From positions 83,736,289 through 83,800,288 of the forward strand of contig OZ024834.1 in NCBI GenBank assembly GCA_964016985.1: a DNA stretch of 64,000 bases. The letters run 5' to 3'. The stretch comes from Anodontia alba (lineage: Eukaryota; Mollusca; Bivalvia; Lucinida; Lucinidae). This document shows, piece by piece, positions 9,618 through 19,912 of this stretch (position 1 is its first letter; every line of letters starts with the position of its first letter). A model generated the notes under the pieces. It did no database searches and was not told the origin of the DNA. It saw nothing but the letters and a program-made list of their open reading frames with translations. The position numbers and the translations under genes were made by a program.

Positions 9618-11305
9618 TACAGTCGAACCTCAAAGGCTCGAACACCTTTGGGACCATCGAAATTTGTTCGAAACATGGGAAGTTCGAGTCTCTGAGAGTT
9701 AATCATAGCGCCAGGTCAGGAGGCAAATGAGAATAATTTTAGCTTTTATTTTCGGTCATCTTTATAATAATATGTTCAGAATCAGAATCAGAATCAGATG
9801 TTTTACTGGTGACACGTCTAATGACATTCATTCACCAGGATCTGTGATATGGGAAGTTAATCCCTAGCTCTCAGCAGAGAGGTAAACCTAGCCACACCAT
9901 CCTCTGCTCCTTCAGCAGAGGTAATGATCGAATCTGGAAGGGCATTCCAATCTCTGATTGTTTGAGGGAAGAAAGAGCCCTTGTAAATGTCAGTTCTTGT
10001 AGCAGAGGTCTGAAAAGTCAGTGCGTGATGATTTCTACTTCGCCTAAATGGGGAGATGAGATCATCTGTTGGAATGCTGGCAGCACCCTTTAGATCTTTG
10101 TACAGAAGAATCAGTCTGATGTCTCTCCTCCTTTTTTTGAGAGACTCCCATTTTAGTTTTTCCAGTATTCCATTCATACTCCCAGTTTCAAAACAGTGAT
10201 TGCTAATAACAAACCTAGCAGCCATATTCTGAACTTTTTCGATTTCTTGTTGAAAACCACATTTTGGGGATCCCAACACAGCTGCCATATTCCAAACTGG
10301 GGCGAACAAGTCCCCTGTATGCTGCCTCTTTAACATCCTGAGGACATTGATAAACAATTTTGTCTCAGGAAACCAAGAGTTCGATTTGCCTTAGTACACA
10401 TTTGCCGATATGTGTATTCCATCTCAATTCATGTGTGATTGTTACTCATAGATATTTAATGAAAGCCACATTTTCGAGGACCGTACCCTCTAAAGTGGAA
10501 GCCTCAATCTTATTTGTTCTTTTCCTAGTTATCGCATTATATTGCATTTGATTGGCTGAAATCTCATACCCCATTTTCTGGCCCAACATCCTTATTATCT
10601 ATCTATATCCTTCTGAAGTTTCAATGAGTCGTCTGTGTCTCTGATTTCACGATAGCAAACATAGCAATCTTCGAAAAGTCTTATTTCTGAGTCTGTCTGT
10701 GGAAATATCATTTATGCAGAGAGAACAATAATGGACCAATAACGGTCCCTTGTGGGACACCTGACAAATCTGGAGCCCACTCCGAAGTTTCACCGTTAAC
10801 AATAGCTCGTTGTGTAGTATAGCAAAGAAAGTAATCTGTACACCTGTGTGTCTTTCTGCCAGTGCCATAACCAAATAATTTGCTTTTAAGAAGTTTATGA
10901 GCGGAGTGCCAAAAGCCTTCTCGAAGTCCAGAATAACGGTGTCAACCTGACCTCCTTTGTCCAAGATTTTTACCAGATCATTTATAACAGTGGTCAACTG
11001 AGTTTCACAACTGTGCCTTTTCCTAAATGCATGTGGCCTGTCGGACAAGAGCTGATATTCATCCAAGTGAGCCATGATATGTGAGCATATTATATGTTTA
11101 GTGCACCCATCAGAATCGCCTCGATGATACGATTTTAATGAGTACACACAACATACAATTTCATGATAAAATAAGAAAATGTCCCCAAAAATCCCTACCT
11201 GTTTGTTTCTTGAGCTATTGGAAGAATTTCGTAGGAATTCAAAAACGAGTTCGAATCAGTCATGGATAAACGAGCCATCGTTGTTCGAGTCATTGACGTT
11301 GTACT
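9618..11305. repeat. Family F element split by a LINE
   Basis: The left half (ACAGTCGAACCTCAAAGGCTCG to AATATGTTCA) occupies 9618-9780. The right half (CAGAATCGCCTCGATGATACG to GTACTGTA) resumes after about 11108. The LINE inserted near the apex of this palindrome. Confidence 0.55.
9774..11108 (-). pseudogene. Non-LTR retrotransposon remnant (reverse transcriptase)
   Basis: Read on the minus strand, 11147-10647 encodes a degenerate reverse-transcriptase segment (LLSDRPHAFRKRHSCETQL, VILDFEKAF), and 10357-9857 encodes the C-terminal region with the WNALP motif common in Jockey/CR1-like elements. Stops and frame changes lie between. The 3' end shows a short GATTCT-type repeat tail at 9774-9797. 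The copy is 5' truncated and cannot be active. It sits in the intron between cyclase exons d and e, antisense to the gene. Confidence 0.8.
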
Positions 11306-11479
11306 GTACATGAAACGCCCACACAAAACCAAAACAATACTACGTCCAGAACAGTGAAATGTTTTCTGGGAACTTATTATTTGCTTCGATCCTCGCTCCA
11401 TATCTGTCTAAATCCGAAAACTCTGGTTTATTTAAAATAAGAAGTTACTTTGAGTTACATTTCTTGTTACGAAAGTCGT

Positions 11480-11761
11480 CATCACGAAAACATGCCTTTA
11501 TAATTTTGACCCCCTTAATCCCCAATTTTATATAGTAAAGCTGGGGTTTACAAGGGTATACATTATTTTTCTTATTTAAAAGCATAAAAAACATAGATTG
11601 TGGGTACTCGTTAGAACCGCCTCGCCGAGGCGATTCTAACGCGTACCCAAGTCTATGTTTTGAGAAGAAATATGAAGAATATCAGAATTTTTTGTCTGAA
11701 AATTTTCATTTTTTGATGGTGAAAATTTTCAGTATATTTGAATAGGCATGTTTTCGAAATG
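11480..11761 (-). repeat. Family A hairpin element
   Basis: Inverted orientation: CATCACGAAAACATGCC opens and AATAGGCATGTTTTCGAAATG closes. The apex CCGCCTCGCCGAGGCG is intact. Confidence 0.85.
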
Positions 11762-11883
11762 GCTTTTACATATCCAATCGATGACCCAAAGAAGTAATGA
11801 TCGATCGCTGATTGGTCCGCACTGATTTCCAAGCAAGCGAATTGATTAACCTTTGAACCAAAACGTTAGAAAACGTACCTTCT

Positions 11884-12063
11884 GACGTGTGCGACCTACG
11901 AAGACTCAAATCAGCCTGCGCTTCAGTGAAGTCCGATCAGTCTTCTTTGTCCACATGAAGGAACCCTGCATCCTTGGCTATCCAAAACGCGCCAAGTGGA
12001 GATTTTGATCAGATTGTGCGAATGCGCAGGCAGGTCTGAATCTTCGCTTGTTACACGTCCGAA
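11884..12063. repeat. Family B palindromic element
   Basis: The left arm CGAAGACTCAAATCAGCCTGC pairs with GCAGGCAGGTCTGAATCTTCG. Between them is the family-specific TGAAGGAACCCTGCATCC spacer. Confidence 0.65.
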
Positions 12064-12350
12064 TGTTCGGTTTCTGAAGTTGTGAATCCTATAATTTGAT
12101 ATCATGTCTTTGTGGAAAAATGCCACAAAGCGTCCATAAAGGACATAAATTCAATCATGTTGTAAGGAACAATTACTGTGCTTTCGACATTCTTCGGAGG
12201 AAAGACGTTTTTTTTCTTTTCGGCGTATTATCCTAAATGGGAAATTTGATTTGTGATTGACCAGATTTTATGAGAAAGCATTTATCGTTTCTGTTTCTGT
12301 GCTTTGTTTTCAAATATTTACCACAAAACTAATTTTATGGCCAAAAATGC

Positions 12351-12529
12351 ATCCGCGCAGTCTGATCAGAGTCTTTGCTGTGCATTCTATGAATAGCTAA
12401 AGACTCAAACCGTCTTCCTGCCGCCAGCGAAGACTCTGATCAGATTGTGGATGCGCAGGCTGATCGGAGTCTTCGCTGGGCGCACATATAAATTGTAGGA
12501 ATTGCTGTGTCCCGGCTCATATTTTGTAA
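12351..12529. repeat. Family B element abutting a splice acceptor
   Basis: The copy runs to TGTAGGAATTGCTGTGTCCCGG, the long B terminus, and stops about ten bases before the acceptor of the last cyclase exon. The branch-point region of that intron must lie in or next to the element. Confidence 0.6.
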
Positions 12530-12539
12530 ACACTTGCAG

Positions 12540-13016
12540 GGCAAAGGCTCAATGAAGACATACTGGCTGCTTGGGAAGGAACCATCTGAGGAGGCTATAT
12601 CGAGATGTCCATTCGGGTCAATTCTTCTGGAAGAACTTTCCAAGGTCAAGGGCAGCGACGAGTTTGAGAACAGTATAAACTGGAGAAACACGAGCGAGTG
12701 TGATAGTCCGCCTCATTCTGAGATGCGGTCTCTGTATTCCCCCGTGTCGTTTGAGGATGTGAAGCGGACAATGAGTGCGGTGGACACACCTAGAGATTCC
12801 CCTTCCAAACTGTGCCAAAATAATGACCATTTGAAGTGTAAGGATAATAAGAATAGTGAGATTTTGAATGGAAATAGGGAATTTCTCATGAATTCTGCCG
12901 GAACTGGCGATGTTATGACAATTAAAAATCAAATACATATGGATCCAAATCGCGGCAATAATACCCTATACCAGATAGACGATCGAAACAAAAGTCAGAC
13001 CTGTTTTATTTTGTGA
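12540..13016 (+). CDS. Guanylate cyclase, last exon with C-terminal tail
   Basis: Acceptor CACTTGCAG at 12539; stop TGA at 13014-13016. It starts with GKGSMKTYWL, the conserved end of the cyclase domain, and then gives about 145 residues of polar, low-complexity tail rich in Ser, Asn and Asp without a recognised domain. The final four residues are Cys-Phe-Ile-Leu, a CaaX box whose terminal Leu predicts geranylgeranylation. Vertebrate GUCY1B2 is known to carry a C-terminal isoprenylation motif, so the tail supports a beta-2 assignment and suggests membrane attachment. That is inference from the motif. Confidence 0.88.
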   Translation, partial: GKGSMKTYWLLGKEPSEEAISRCPFGSILLEELSKVKGSDEFENSINWRNTSECDSPPHSEMRSLYSPVSFEDVKRTMSAVDTPRDSPSKLCQNNDHLKCKDNKNSEILNGNREFLMNSAGTGDVMTIKNQIHMDPNRGNNTLYQIDDRNKSQTCFIL

Positions 13017-13092
13017 AAATGGTCAATCAGCATTATACATTCCCTATGTTAAATTATAACCTGCTGTACTAGTCTTAACTCTTGCCTTGCTG

Positions 13093-13098
13093 AATAAA
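13093..13098 (+). promoter_or_regulatory. Polyadenylation signal AATAAA, cyclase gene
   Basis: A canonical hexamer lies 77 bases after the cyclase stop codon. No second hexamer is closer. Confidence 0.5.
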
Positions 13099-13181
13099 TT
13101 AAGATACCACGCCCACTTCCAATTTCCAGCCAATCAGATTACTTGATCCAGGTTTTTGATAGAAATTCACATATTTAATGA

Positions 13182-13249
13182 CAAACAATGCAGATCCAGA
13201 TCAGCTGGCTTCTTCAGAAGCCAACTGATTTGGATCTACACTGTTTGCT
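13182..13249. repeat. Family D hairpin, divergent apex
   Basis: The outer arms AGATCCAGATCAG and TGATTTGGATCTACACTG fit family D, but the apex is GGCTTCTTCAGAAGCC instead of the GACGCCGC type. Confidence 0.6.
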
Positions 13250-13379
13250 AAGACAGGGCATGTCGTGTTCGGCAAGAGAAGGGTTAACACAAACAGCAGA
13301 CGACATTTTATTTTTGTTTACATTTTTCACTGAACACAAGGCTTGATATTTCATTTAAATTTCTACAAAGGAGACAATT

Positions 13380-13620
13380 TGAATGAAATGTCAAGACTTA
13401 GTTTCCGTGACAAATAGGATCAAAGCACTGGTGGGTCGATTTCTCTGAGTGTAGGCAGGGAAAATGGTCCTCAACGGTGACTTAAGATTGTTTATGTAAC
13501 CTGTAACTTCCTGTAAATTAAAGAAACAGAGCAAACCCCGATCAGACGCCGCGTTCTGCGGCGTCTGATTTGGGTCTGAACAGTTTGCCAATGTCCAAAA
13601 TGTCTCAGTCCAAGACAGTC
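13380..13620. repeat. Family L element with internal D hairpin
   Basis: GCACTGGTGGGTCGATTTCTCTG and TAACTTCCTGTAAATTAA match 57750-57860. The D hairpin (CAGACGCCGCG-TTCTG-CGGCGTCTG) occupies 13523-13590. Confidence 0.6.
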
Positions 13621-14125
13621 CTGAGAAAACAGTGTAGAATAAAAGTCATAAAGGAATGCCTTTGGAAACAAAGAACACACAAAATCACGAAAATTGGAGA
13701 CTCGGTTTGATTGAGTCCATATGCAATACTGTAGTTTGCGAGGCTGCATACGACCCCTAGCGCCGGCTTAAGCGATATTCGTTTTCAAAATAACCAGGAT
13801 GGGCTCAATTATCCCAAAGGAAATAAAATATAACCTGCGCCACGATGATGTACGGGGAGACTTTTTACGGCCGCCACATGGCACAACACCAGCTACAGTA
13901 GATTAAAATAAAAGTCAAAAAGGATTAGAAGCCTGGTCAGACTCCGCCTTCTGATCTCGAGTAGACTAGCTCCTAATTCTTGATGTCATGTTTTATGAAA
14001 CCTTACTATAAGCTTATTCAAATTTATATATGATGCCTAGTAGCCAGTCTTTAATTTTGACGTCAAGATTAGTTGCTGCTATCAAAGACGAGAAGGCAAG
14101 CAGTAGGCAGTAGATGATTTTTAAT
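13621..14125. other. Intergenic, no gene seen
   Basis: Unique-looking AT-rich sequence. No exon, strong hairpin or repeat shared with the rest of the window was recognised. Confidence 0.4.
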
Positions 14126-14290
14126 TTATTAAGTATATTTTACGTACAATCACTGACTACTGAGTCATTAAGTACGATGTGATATCTACTGGAGACTACC
14201 AATATTGACCGAGGCGATAGCCTCGGTCAATATTGGTATTCTCCAGTGGATATCACATTATATTCAATGACTCAATAGTCAACAACTGTT
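14126..14290. repeat. Long single-copy hairpin
   Basis: ACCAATATTGACCGAGGC and GCCTCGGTCAATATTGGT are perfectly complementary with a two-base loop. The stem continues through GATATCTACTGGAG/CTCCAGTGGATATC and GAGTCATTAAGT-type flanks. Confidence 0.75.
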
Positions 14291-14299
14291 TTATTATAT

Positions 14300-15200
14300 A
14301 ACCAATGAACAGACTGATAAAGACTCATAGTTCATGACGACAGATACAGATATTCAATGGGAAAACCCCAAGCGGGTGAACAGAAATAGTCACTAGGCAG
14401 AAAACACCTCTCAGCCAATGAAAGAAAAGTTTGATATCCGACTACGTAGTAGCTAGTCTAGATCTCGCTCTGCATTGTTTGCCACTCCTACAGCAGTTTT
14501 AGATATATCAGCAGGTAATAAAATGGGTTTGTTCAAATTTTATTCCAGGTGTGGTTAGATATGTTAAGTAGCTAAGATGCCACAATATTTGGGTAAATAC
14601 GGTCGATAATATTGTATGTATCTCATGAAAAAGCATTCATCAAAGTATTAAAACATTTATGTTACAATAGTGTTTATTCAATATTGTTATTACCTTGTCC
14701 GTTATACCTCATTAATATTCATAAGTTATATATGAAGTCTCATTGGTCGAGAGCATATCATGTGCAAGGTAATATTCTGTCAGGTCACATTGTAATATTA
14801 ACCTCGCAAGTAATATTACTCTCTGATGTCACTTCGTTAAGAGCGTTTCACGTGCAAGGTAATATTTTATCAGGTTACCTGTCTATATTACCCTCGCAAG
14901 TAATATTTACTTCTGTTGACGTCATTACTGTCATTGCATTTGCAGTTGTAAGAATTCGGTTTAATAAAACAATTATTACACTTGCCCTCGCGACGTCAAC
15001 CATCACTTTCTGGTGTTTCTTCGCACGGTTCAGTTATACCGAACGATCGGTATTATAAAACAATTGTTGCCTTTGTACTTGGGTAATATGACAATTTGTT
15101 CATCCTCTAGAGTTAATGTTACCCTCGGGCAAGTCCTAAGGTAATGTTACCTGCATCGGATGCTCAAATCATTACATTACCCTCGCACAAGGGTAAACTT
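14300..15200. repeat. Intergenic with short tandem duplications
   Basis: GTGCAAGGTAATATTCTGTCAGG at 14760 recurs as GTGCAAGGTAATATTTTATCAGG at 14850, and ACCTCGCAAGTAATATTAC is likewise doubled: two units of about 90 bp. GGTAATGTTACC words continue to 15190. The open frame here (14612-15058) is a by-product of the repeats. Confidence 0.5.
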
Positions 15201-15206
15201 TGTATA

Positions 15207-15345
15207 TTATTAACCTTTACCACTCTCTGGGCTAATTCAGCAGAAGACAGTTTGATATTTTCTTCTTTTAGAAACCAGGCTTTGCCGAATCCTATTTTCT
15301 GGGAAAATATGAAAACAATTATATTTCAAAATGTCGTCTGCTGTT
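15207..15345. repeat. Family K palindrome, degraded
   Basis: AACCTTTACCACTCTCTGGG and AATGTCGTCTGCTG mark the ends. A further K-like end (TTTACCACTATCTGGGC) is at 15748. Confidence 0.5.
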
Positions 15346-15416
15346 ATTCCAGCATACTAAATGTAAATAATACAATGTACGACAGTATTCCAAAAAACAG
15401 CAAAACCTACAAAAAG

Positions 15417-15608
15417 ACTAGTGCGACCAGCGAAGACTCAGATCAGCCTGCGCATCCGCGCAGTCTGATCAGAGTCTTCGCTGATCGTATGTGCCTTCTA
15501 CAGCCCCCGGGCTATCCAAAGAAGGATAAACGAGAACCTTTGGTATATTGTGTAGATGTACAGACTGATCTGAGTATATGCTGGCCACATAGATCTTATT
15601 GTAGGTTT
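15417..15608. repeat. Family B palindromic element
   Basis: AGCGAAGACTCAGATCAGCC and CGCAGTCTGATCAGAGTC form the left hairpin. The right part ends GACTGATCTGAGTATATGCTGG. Confidence 0.65.
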
Positions 15609-15821
15609 TGTCGTGCGCTGAAGATACACAGGAAACGCCACAGTCACAAAAGCACACCCCTCTCGAGGGACCAAAGGAGAAATGAGAAACAAACAATGGC
15701 AAAATGCAAGGTTGATACTCAAAGCATTATAAATTCAATGGGTTTTAACATTTACCACTATCTGGGCAAATTCAGCAGACGAAAATTTATGATATAAGAA
15801 ATATTTTTCCAGAAAGGTGGT

Positions 15822-16090
15822 TGTGGCGAAGGTATCGTGTATCTTATGTCACCGGGGCGTCCAACTGATATTGGTTTACAGCTGGACGTCTTGCTATCCT
15901 TGTTGCTGTTAAGGATAGAGGGGATGTTTTTTCTTCTGTTTCTTCCCTTTTGTTCCTGCTCCTCTTTCTTCCCTGTCTCCCTCTTTCATCTTCTCTGCTT
16001 TCTCTTTATCTCTTTACCCTCTTTCTGGGAGACCACACAAAGTGACCCGCAAGGGTTGACATGTCTTAAACCCCAACACAATCAAATCTA
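15822..16090 (+). mobile_element. SINE-like repeat
   Basis: GTGGCGAAGGTATCGTGT, a pyrimidine-rich centre, then GACCCGCAAGGGTTGACATG and a tail CCCCAACACAATCAAAT. A sister copy is at 25030-25372. The tail resembles that of the tRNA SINE at 2948-3256, suggesting a common LINE partner. Confidence 0.55.
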
Positions 16091-17007
16091 GAAAGTAAGC
16101 TTTGACATTTCGTAAACTTTATTTTAGAATATTGATAATATTGATCAGATCCATTCCACTGAACTTCAGTTCAACAGACCTAATTTTTCTGATACTACAG
16201 TGCCTTTGGGGGATTTGAAGTTATCTGTTTAAAATTAGTATAATGTCGTCAACAATTTAAAGACAAATGTAATAATTTTGGTTTTGACAATGTTAATTTT
16301 CCTTTTTAGATGATATCCACCCGGGGGAAGAGGGGGAGGGGGCACTCTGAATGTTGCCTGCTACATAGATTGCGCCCAGCATCTAGTGTTTATCCCCAAA
16401 TAATATACGGTATATCAGCCATACCCAAAACAATATCTTCAGATATTAGCATACCAAACAAAGTATTCCCCTTGCTTCTTCTTTTTTTTTCTATAAAAGT
16501 GTGGTTTTCATTTATTTTTCCTGCATAATGATTGTATAAGTAATATATACATAATGTAAGTGCTTTAAAAAGTTTCCAACAGTAGCTCCTTTTTTACTTT
16601 ACTGAAGCACAGCAGAAATAGAGCTGTTAAAACTAAATAAAAACAACTATCAGTTCAACAGTAGACTCTAACCAGGATTCTTACAATTCCCAAAAAATTA
16701 GCAAGAACTTTGATAGACTAAACAAATAGTCGGTTTTGAAAGTGACCCTAAAAACAAATACCTGTAAATGGCCGATACCCCTAGCCAGGTTTTCCACAGA
16801 CCCAAAAAACAGTAAAATTCAAAATTCTAAACCCTAAAAAATAGTCCTAGCCTATAAAGCAGGCAAAATTGAGTACCCCACTCTCCCACTCCCTGCTGCT
16901 AAACTCCTTATACCAGGTTATCGGTATCATAAACTACGGAAAGTTTGTTTTATTTTATTTTAAAGTTTACCACCGACACTCCGAATTGATTTATAAATAT
17001 GAAGTTA
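16091..17007. other. Intergenic, no gene seen
   Basis: AT-rich, with a G-run patch (GGGGGAAGAGGGGGAGGGGGC) at 16322. No exon with convincing splice borders and no match to the repeat families was found. Confidence 0.4.
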
Positions 17008-17215
17008 GCTTAACCGTTAAAGCGCTAGTCAAAACTGCAGCAGAACACATTCAAGTATATATCTTTTTTTTTATTATTATTTTTCAGAAAAATAAGACTT
17101 GGTATTTCTAATGTATCGTGTGCTTAGCAGACGGTTAATAAAACATATCAAGTCTTATTTTCCTAAAAATAAAACAAATCTAATTTCAGAATGTCGCCTA
17201 CTACAAATTTGCTTA
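17008..17215. repeat. Family K palindrome
   Basis: CAGAAAAATAAGACTTGGTA and ATCAAGTCTTATTTTCCT are the arms, with CTTAGCAGACGG at the apex side. Confidence 0.55.
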
Positions 17216-17451
17216 GCAAAGACTACCTGAACCAGAGTTTTACGGTGACCTAGTTTATACATTTACGAAATCTAATATTCTAGAAGAATTCAACGGACTT
17301 ATTACGCGTTATTAAAGCATACGATATAATTTATGATTTTATGCGTCAGGCTGCATGTTTACTTTTTTAACCCAACCCTAGAAAACTGTCGGCTAAATCT
17401 GTAGATGTGCACGCTTACCCAAATCTATTTATACCAATAAAATGGACATTG

Positions 17452-17513
17452 ACAAACAGTGTAGACCGATCAGACGCCGCAGAACGCAGCGTCTAATCAT
17501 GGTCTACAGTTTA
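17452..17513. repeat. Family D hairpin
   Basis: CAGACGCCGC-AGAA-CGCAGCGTCTA with ACAGTGTAGACC at the left base; the right base has lost its last bases. Confidence 0.65.
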
Positions 17514-17984
17514 TTAAAGGCTCCATATTCCTTAAAAATTGACATTTTTATCAAAAAGGGGTTTAGTAAATTTATATATGGTATTAATAGTAAGTACTAT
17601 AAAAAAAAAAAAAAAACATTTTATTTTTAATCCAGTTCAAGACTGAGACTAACTGAATGTTTACAGGCTGTCAGGTACCGCATATTATGGTAACCGTTGT
17701 ATTAATACCATAATCAATTTATCAAACATTTTTTGGATAATAAAATGTCAATGTTTGAGAAACAGGGAGCCTTTAAATACAGGAATTTCTAGAAACCATA
17801 GTAACACTAAAACTAACCAGATATTCATTCTTTTGCAAATGGAGATGTCCAAAGACTTGAGGTATACGAGTCCACTTGGCATAACTGGGTATAGGGAACT
17901 GGACTCCTCTGGGAGATTTACAGTCACTATTTTTGCATGGGAGACAAAGTGTTGGACCCTTGTTGTTTTCCTGTACACAAAGTC

Positions 17985-18110
17985 GCTTCTGAAATGGGGT
18001 CCACTCTAAAAGGAAAGAATTTGCTCCCATTGGGAGCAAATTCTTACCTTTTAGAATGGAGCCCTTTTTCAAAAGAATCGAGGCAAAATAACAGAATTGT
18101 CACCTGAAAG
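17985..18110. repeat. Family N hairpin
   Basis: GAATTTGCTCCCA-TTGGGAGCAAATTC with flanking TCTAAAAGGAAA/TTTTAGA. A partial copy is at 44195-44260 and a decayed one at 58090-58190. Confidence 0.65.
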
Positions 18111-18354
18111 TGCATTAATTCCCCACTTAAAATTTCTTTTCTTTTGGAGTGGAACCCCTTACAGAAGGGTAGGCTCAAAATAAGCGAGTGTCCACCCCCT
18201 CCCACATCCCCCAAATTAAGTTTTTTTTCCCAATAAACTTTTTTCTTTTCTTTTGGAGCAGAACCCTTGATGTAACTAATCAAAAACTCTGTTATTTATT
18301 CAGAATCAGACAGCTGAAGAATGCTTCTTTATTTTATATTTAAATTTGCATGTC

Positions 18355-18405
18355 ATTACGAAAGCACGCCTATATAGTTTTGACCCCCTTAAACGGTAAG
18401 TACAA
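18355..18405 (-). repeat. Family A terminal fragment
   Basis: CATTACGAAAGCACGCCTATA followed by GTTTTGACCCCCTTAAAC is one inverted end of A without the rest. The neighbouring 18110-18350 is purine/pyrimidine-skewed and has no gene. Confidence 0.6.
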
Positions 18406-18559
18406 AATAACCGAGTTGCCTCCCATTTAAGTTTATTATTCATTCCCCATTAAACTATTTCTTTTCATTTGCAATAGAACCTTTTTAAGGAGAGTGAGGC
18501 CAGAGTTGCTTTCCATGAAAATATATCTATTAACATCAAAACTACCTTACATACAAAGT

Positions 18560-18950
18560 TCAGTCTCTACTGTAGAATGAAATGGGACCTATGAAGTGTG
18601 AATAAGCTTTGTATTTGTAATAAATTATGGCCTTCATGTTGTTAAATAGGAACTATGATTTATGAAGTGACAGTATGAAGCGGAAGAAGGGCCCATTATC
18701 TATGAAGCAGGAACTATGAACTGCAAAATGTGAAGTATAAACTGTAAAGCAAGAGCAAACAACTGGGATGTAGGAACTATAAATTGTCAATTATGAAATT
18801 TGAAGTGTGCAGTATTTACTATGAACCGTGAACTCTGATCTCTGAATTTTAAAGCATAAACTTTCAAATGTGTACTGTCATGCTGGACCAAGAGTATTAG
18901 CTTATTCACACTTCATAGGTCCCATTTCATTCAACAGTTTGTATTTCCTA
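18560..18950. repeat. Inverted repeat around a TATGAA-rich low-complexity stretch
   Basis: GAATGAAATGGGACCTATGAAG at 18575 pairs with CTTCATAGGTCCCATTTCATTC at 18914. The 300 bases between are a degenerate series of words such as AACTATGAACTG and TGTGAAGTATAA. Confidence 0.6.
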
Positions 18951-19236
18951 TTCCACACTTCTGCTTTATCTTTATAACTCTTAAGGATGATTCTGTTTAG
19001 AATCAACGGTTAAACTTCAATAACAATAACATCTTTGGCTGATTCCAACTCGTTTTAGAGTCCTTTGGACATTCTGCCAATAGCTAAAACATATTTATGA
19101 ATATTTGTGATATTTTTTCCACATTTTTGCCTATATGAGATAGGCTTTTTGTCCCTGTGAGAAACTTCTGTCTCACATGACCATGCTGGTCCTAGGAGCA
19201 ATCCACTTAAAGGTAGGAGAAAAAGAATCCATCATC

Positions 19237-19360
19237 AGCCAGTCCATGCAGGATAGGGTAATCTCACCCGAGGGGTAGGAATTTCAACCAGGGACGAGAT
19301 CTCGTCCCTGGTTGAAATTCCTACCCCTCGGGTTAGATTTCTCTATCCTGCTTGGACACT
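19237..19360. repeat. Long single-copy hairpin
   Basis: AATTTCAACCAGGGACGAGA and TCTCGTCCCTGGTTGAAATT meet with no loop. The stem continues through ACCCGAGGGGTAGG/CCTACCCCTCGGGT to CAGGATAG/CTATCCTG. Confidence 0.75.
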
Positions 19361-19396
19361 CATAATGGATTCTTGTAGACTTTTTTTATCATGACC

Positions 19397-19731
19397 ATGC
19401 GTATTATGTGTACTCGTTAGAACTCATCGAGGCGGTTCTGATGAATATACACAAGAAACCATTATTGTGTAGAAGATCGAAAAGACAACCCTAAATTAAC
19501 CCCATTTGCCTCCTAAACTTGCACAATCCCAGCTAGCATTCTACGTAAATCTACATCGGGCCGTCATCGGCCCGTCAGCTACCCTGACGGGCCGATGACG
19601 GCCCGATATAGATTTACGTAGAATGCTGTCTGAGATAAACCCTCAGCGACTCGATCTACTCATGTGGAGAACACATTTCTATGGTGCCAAAGATGTTCGA
19701 ACCATTAAAGTTGAACTGTATTAACATAATC
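19397..19731. repeat. Family F element hosting an E hairpin
   Basis: The core GTGTACTCGTTAGAACTCATC-GAGGCGGTTCTGATG is at the left. The right arm is interrupted at about 19533 by E and resumes with ACCCTCAGCGACTCG, ending GTTGAACTGTA. Confidence 0.6.
19535..19631. repeat. Family E hairpin nested in F
   Basis: GGGCCGTCATCGGCCCGTCAG and its complement form the stem; here GTCATC replaces the GTTATC of the other two copies on both arms. Confidence 0.8.
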
Positions 19732-19912
19732 TTGTGATCAGAAAATAAACGTAATTTTGCGAGTGACCTGTAATGTATCTTTAGATATTCAGAGTAAGGT
19801 GTTTTAAAGATGATGATAAAATAGGCGATAAAACATCACTGCAAATGAAATGGATCGTATTACATGCCCAAACATATAAAAGTTTTTATTATTTTCAGAA
19901 TCTTGGAACTGA

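Noticed and set aside
14612..15797. Two long plus-strand open frames (148 and 217 codons)
   Set aside because: They run through tandem GGTAATATT repeats, a K palindrome and a B element; no conserved motif.
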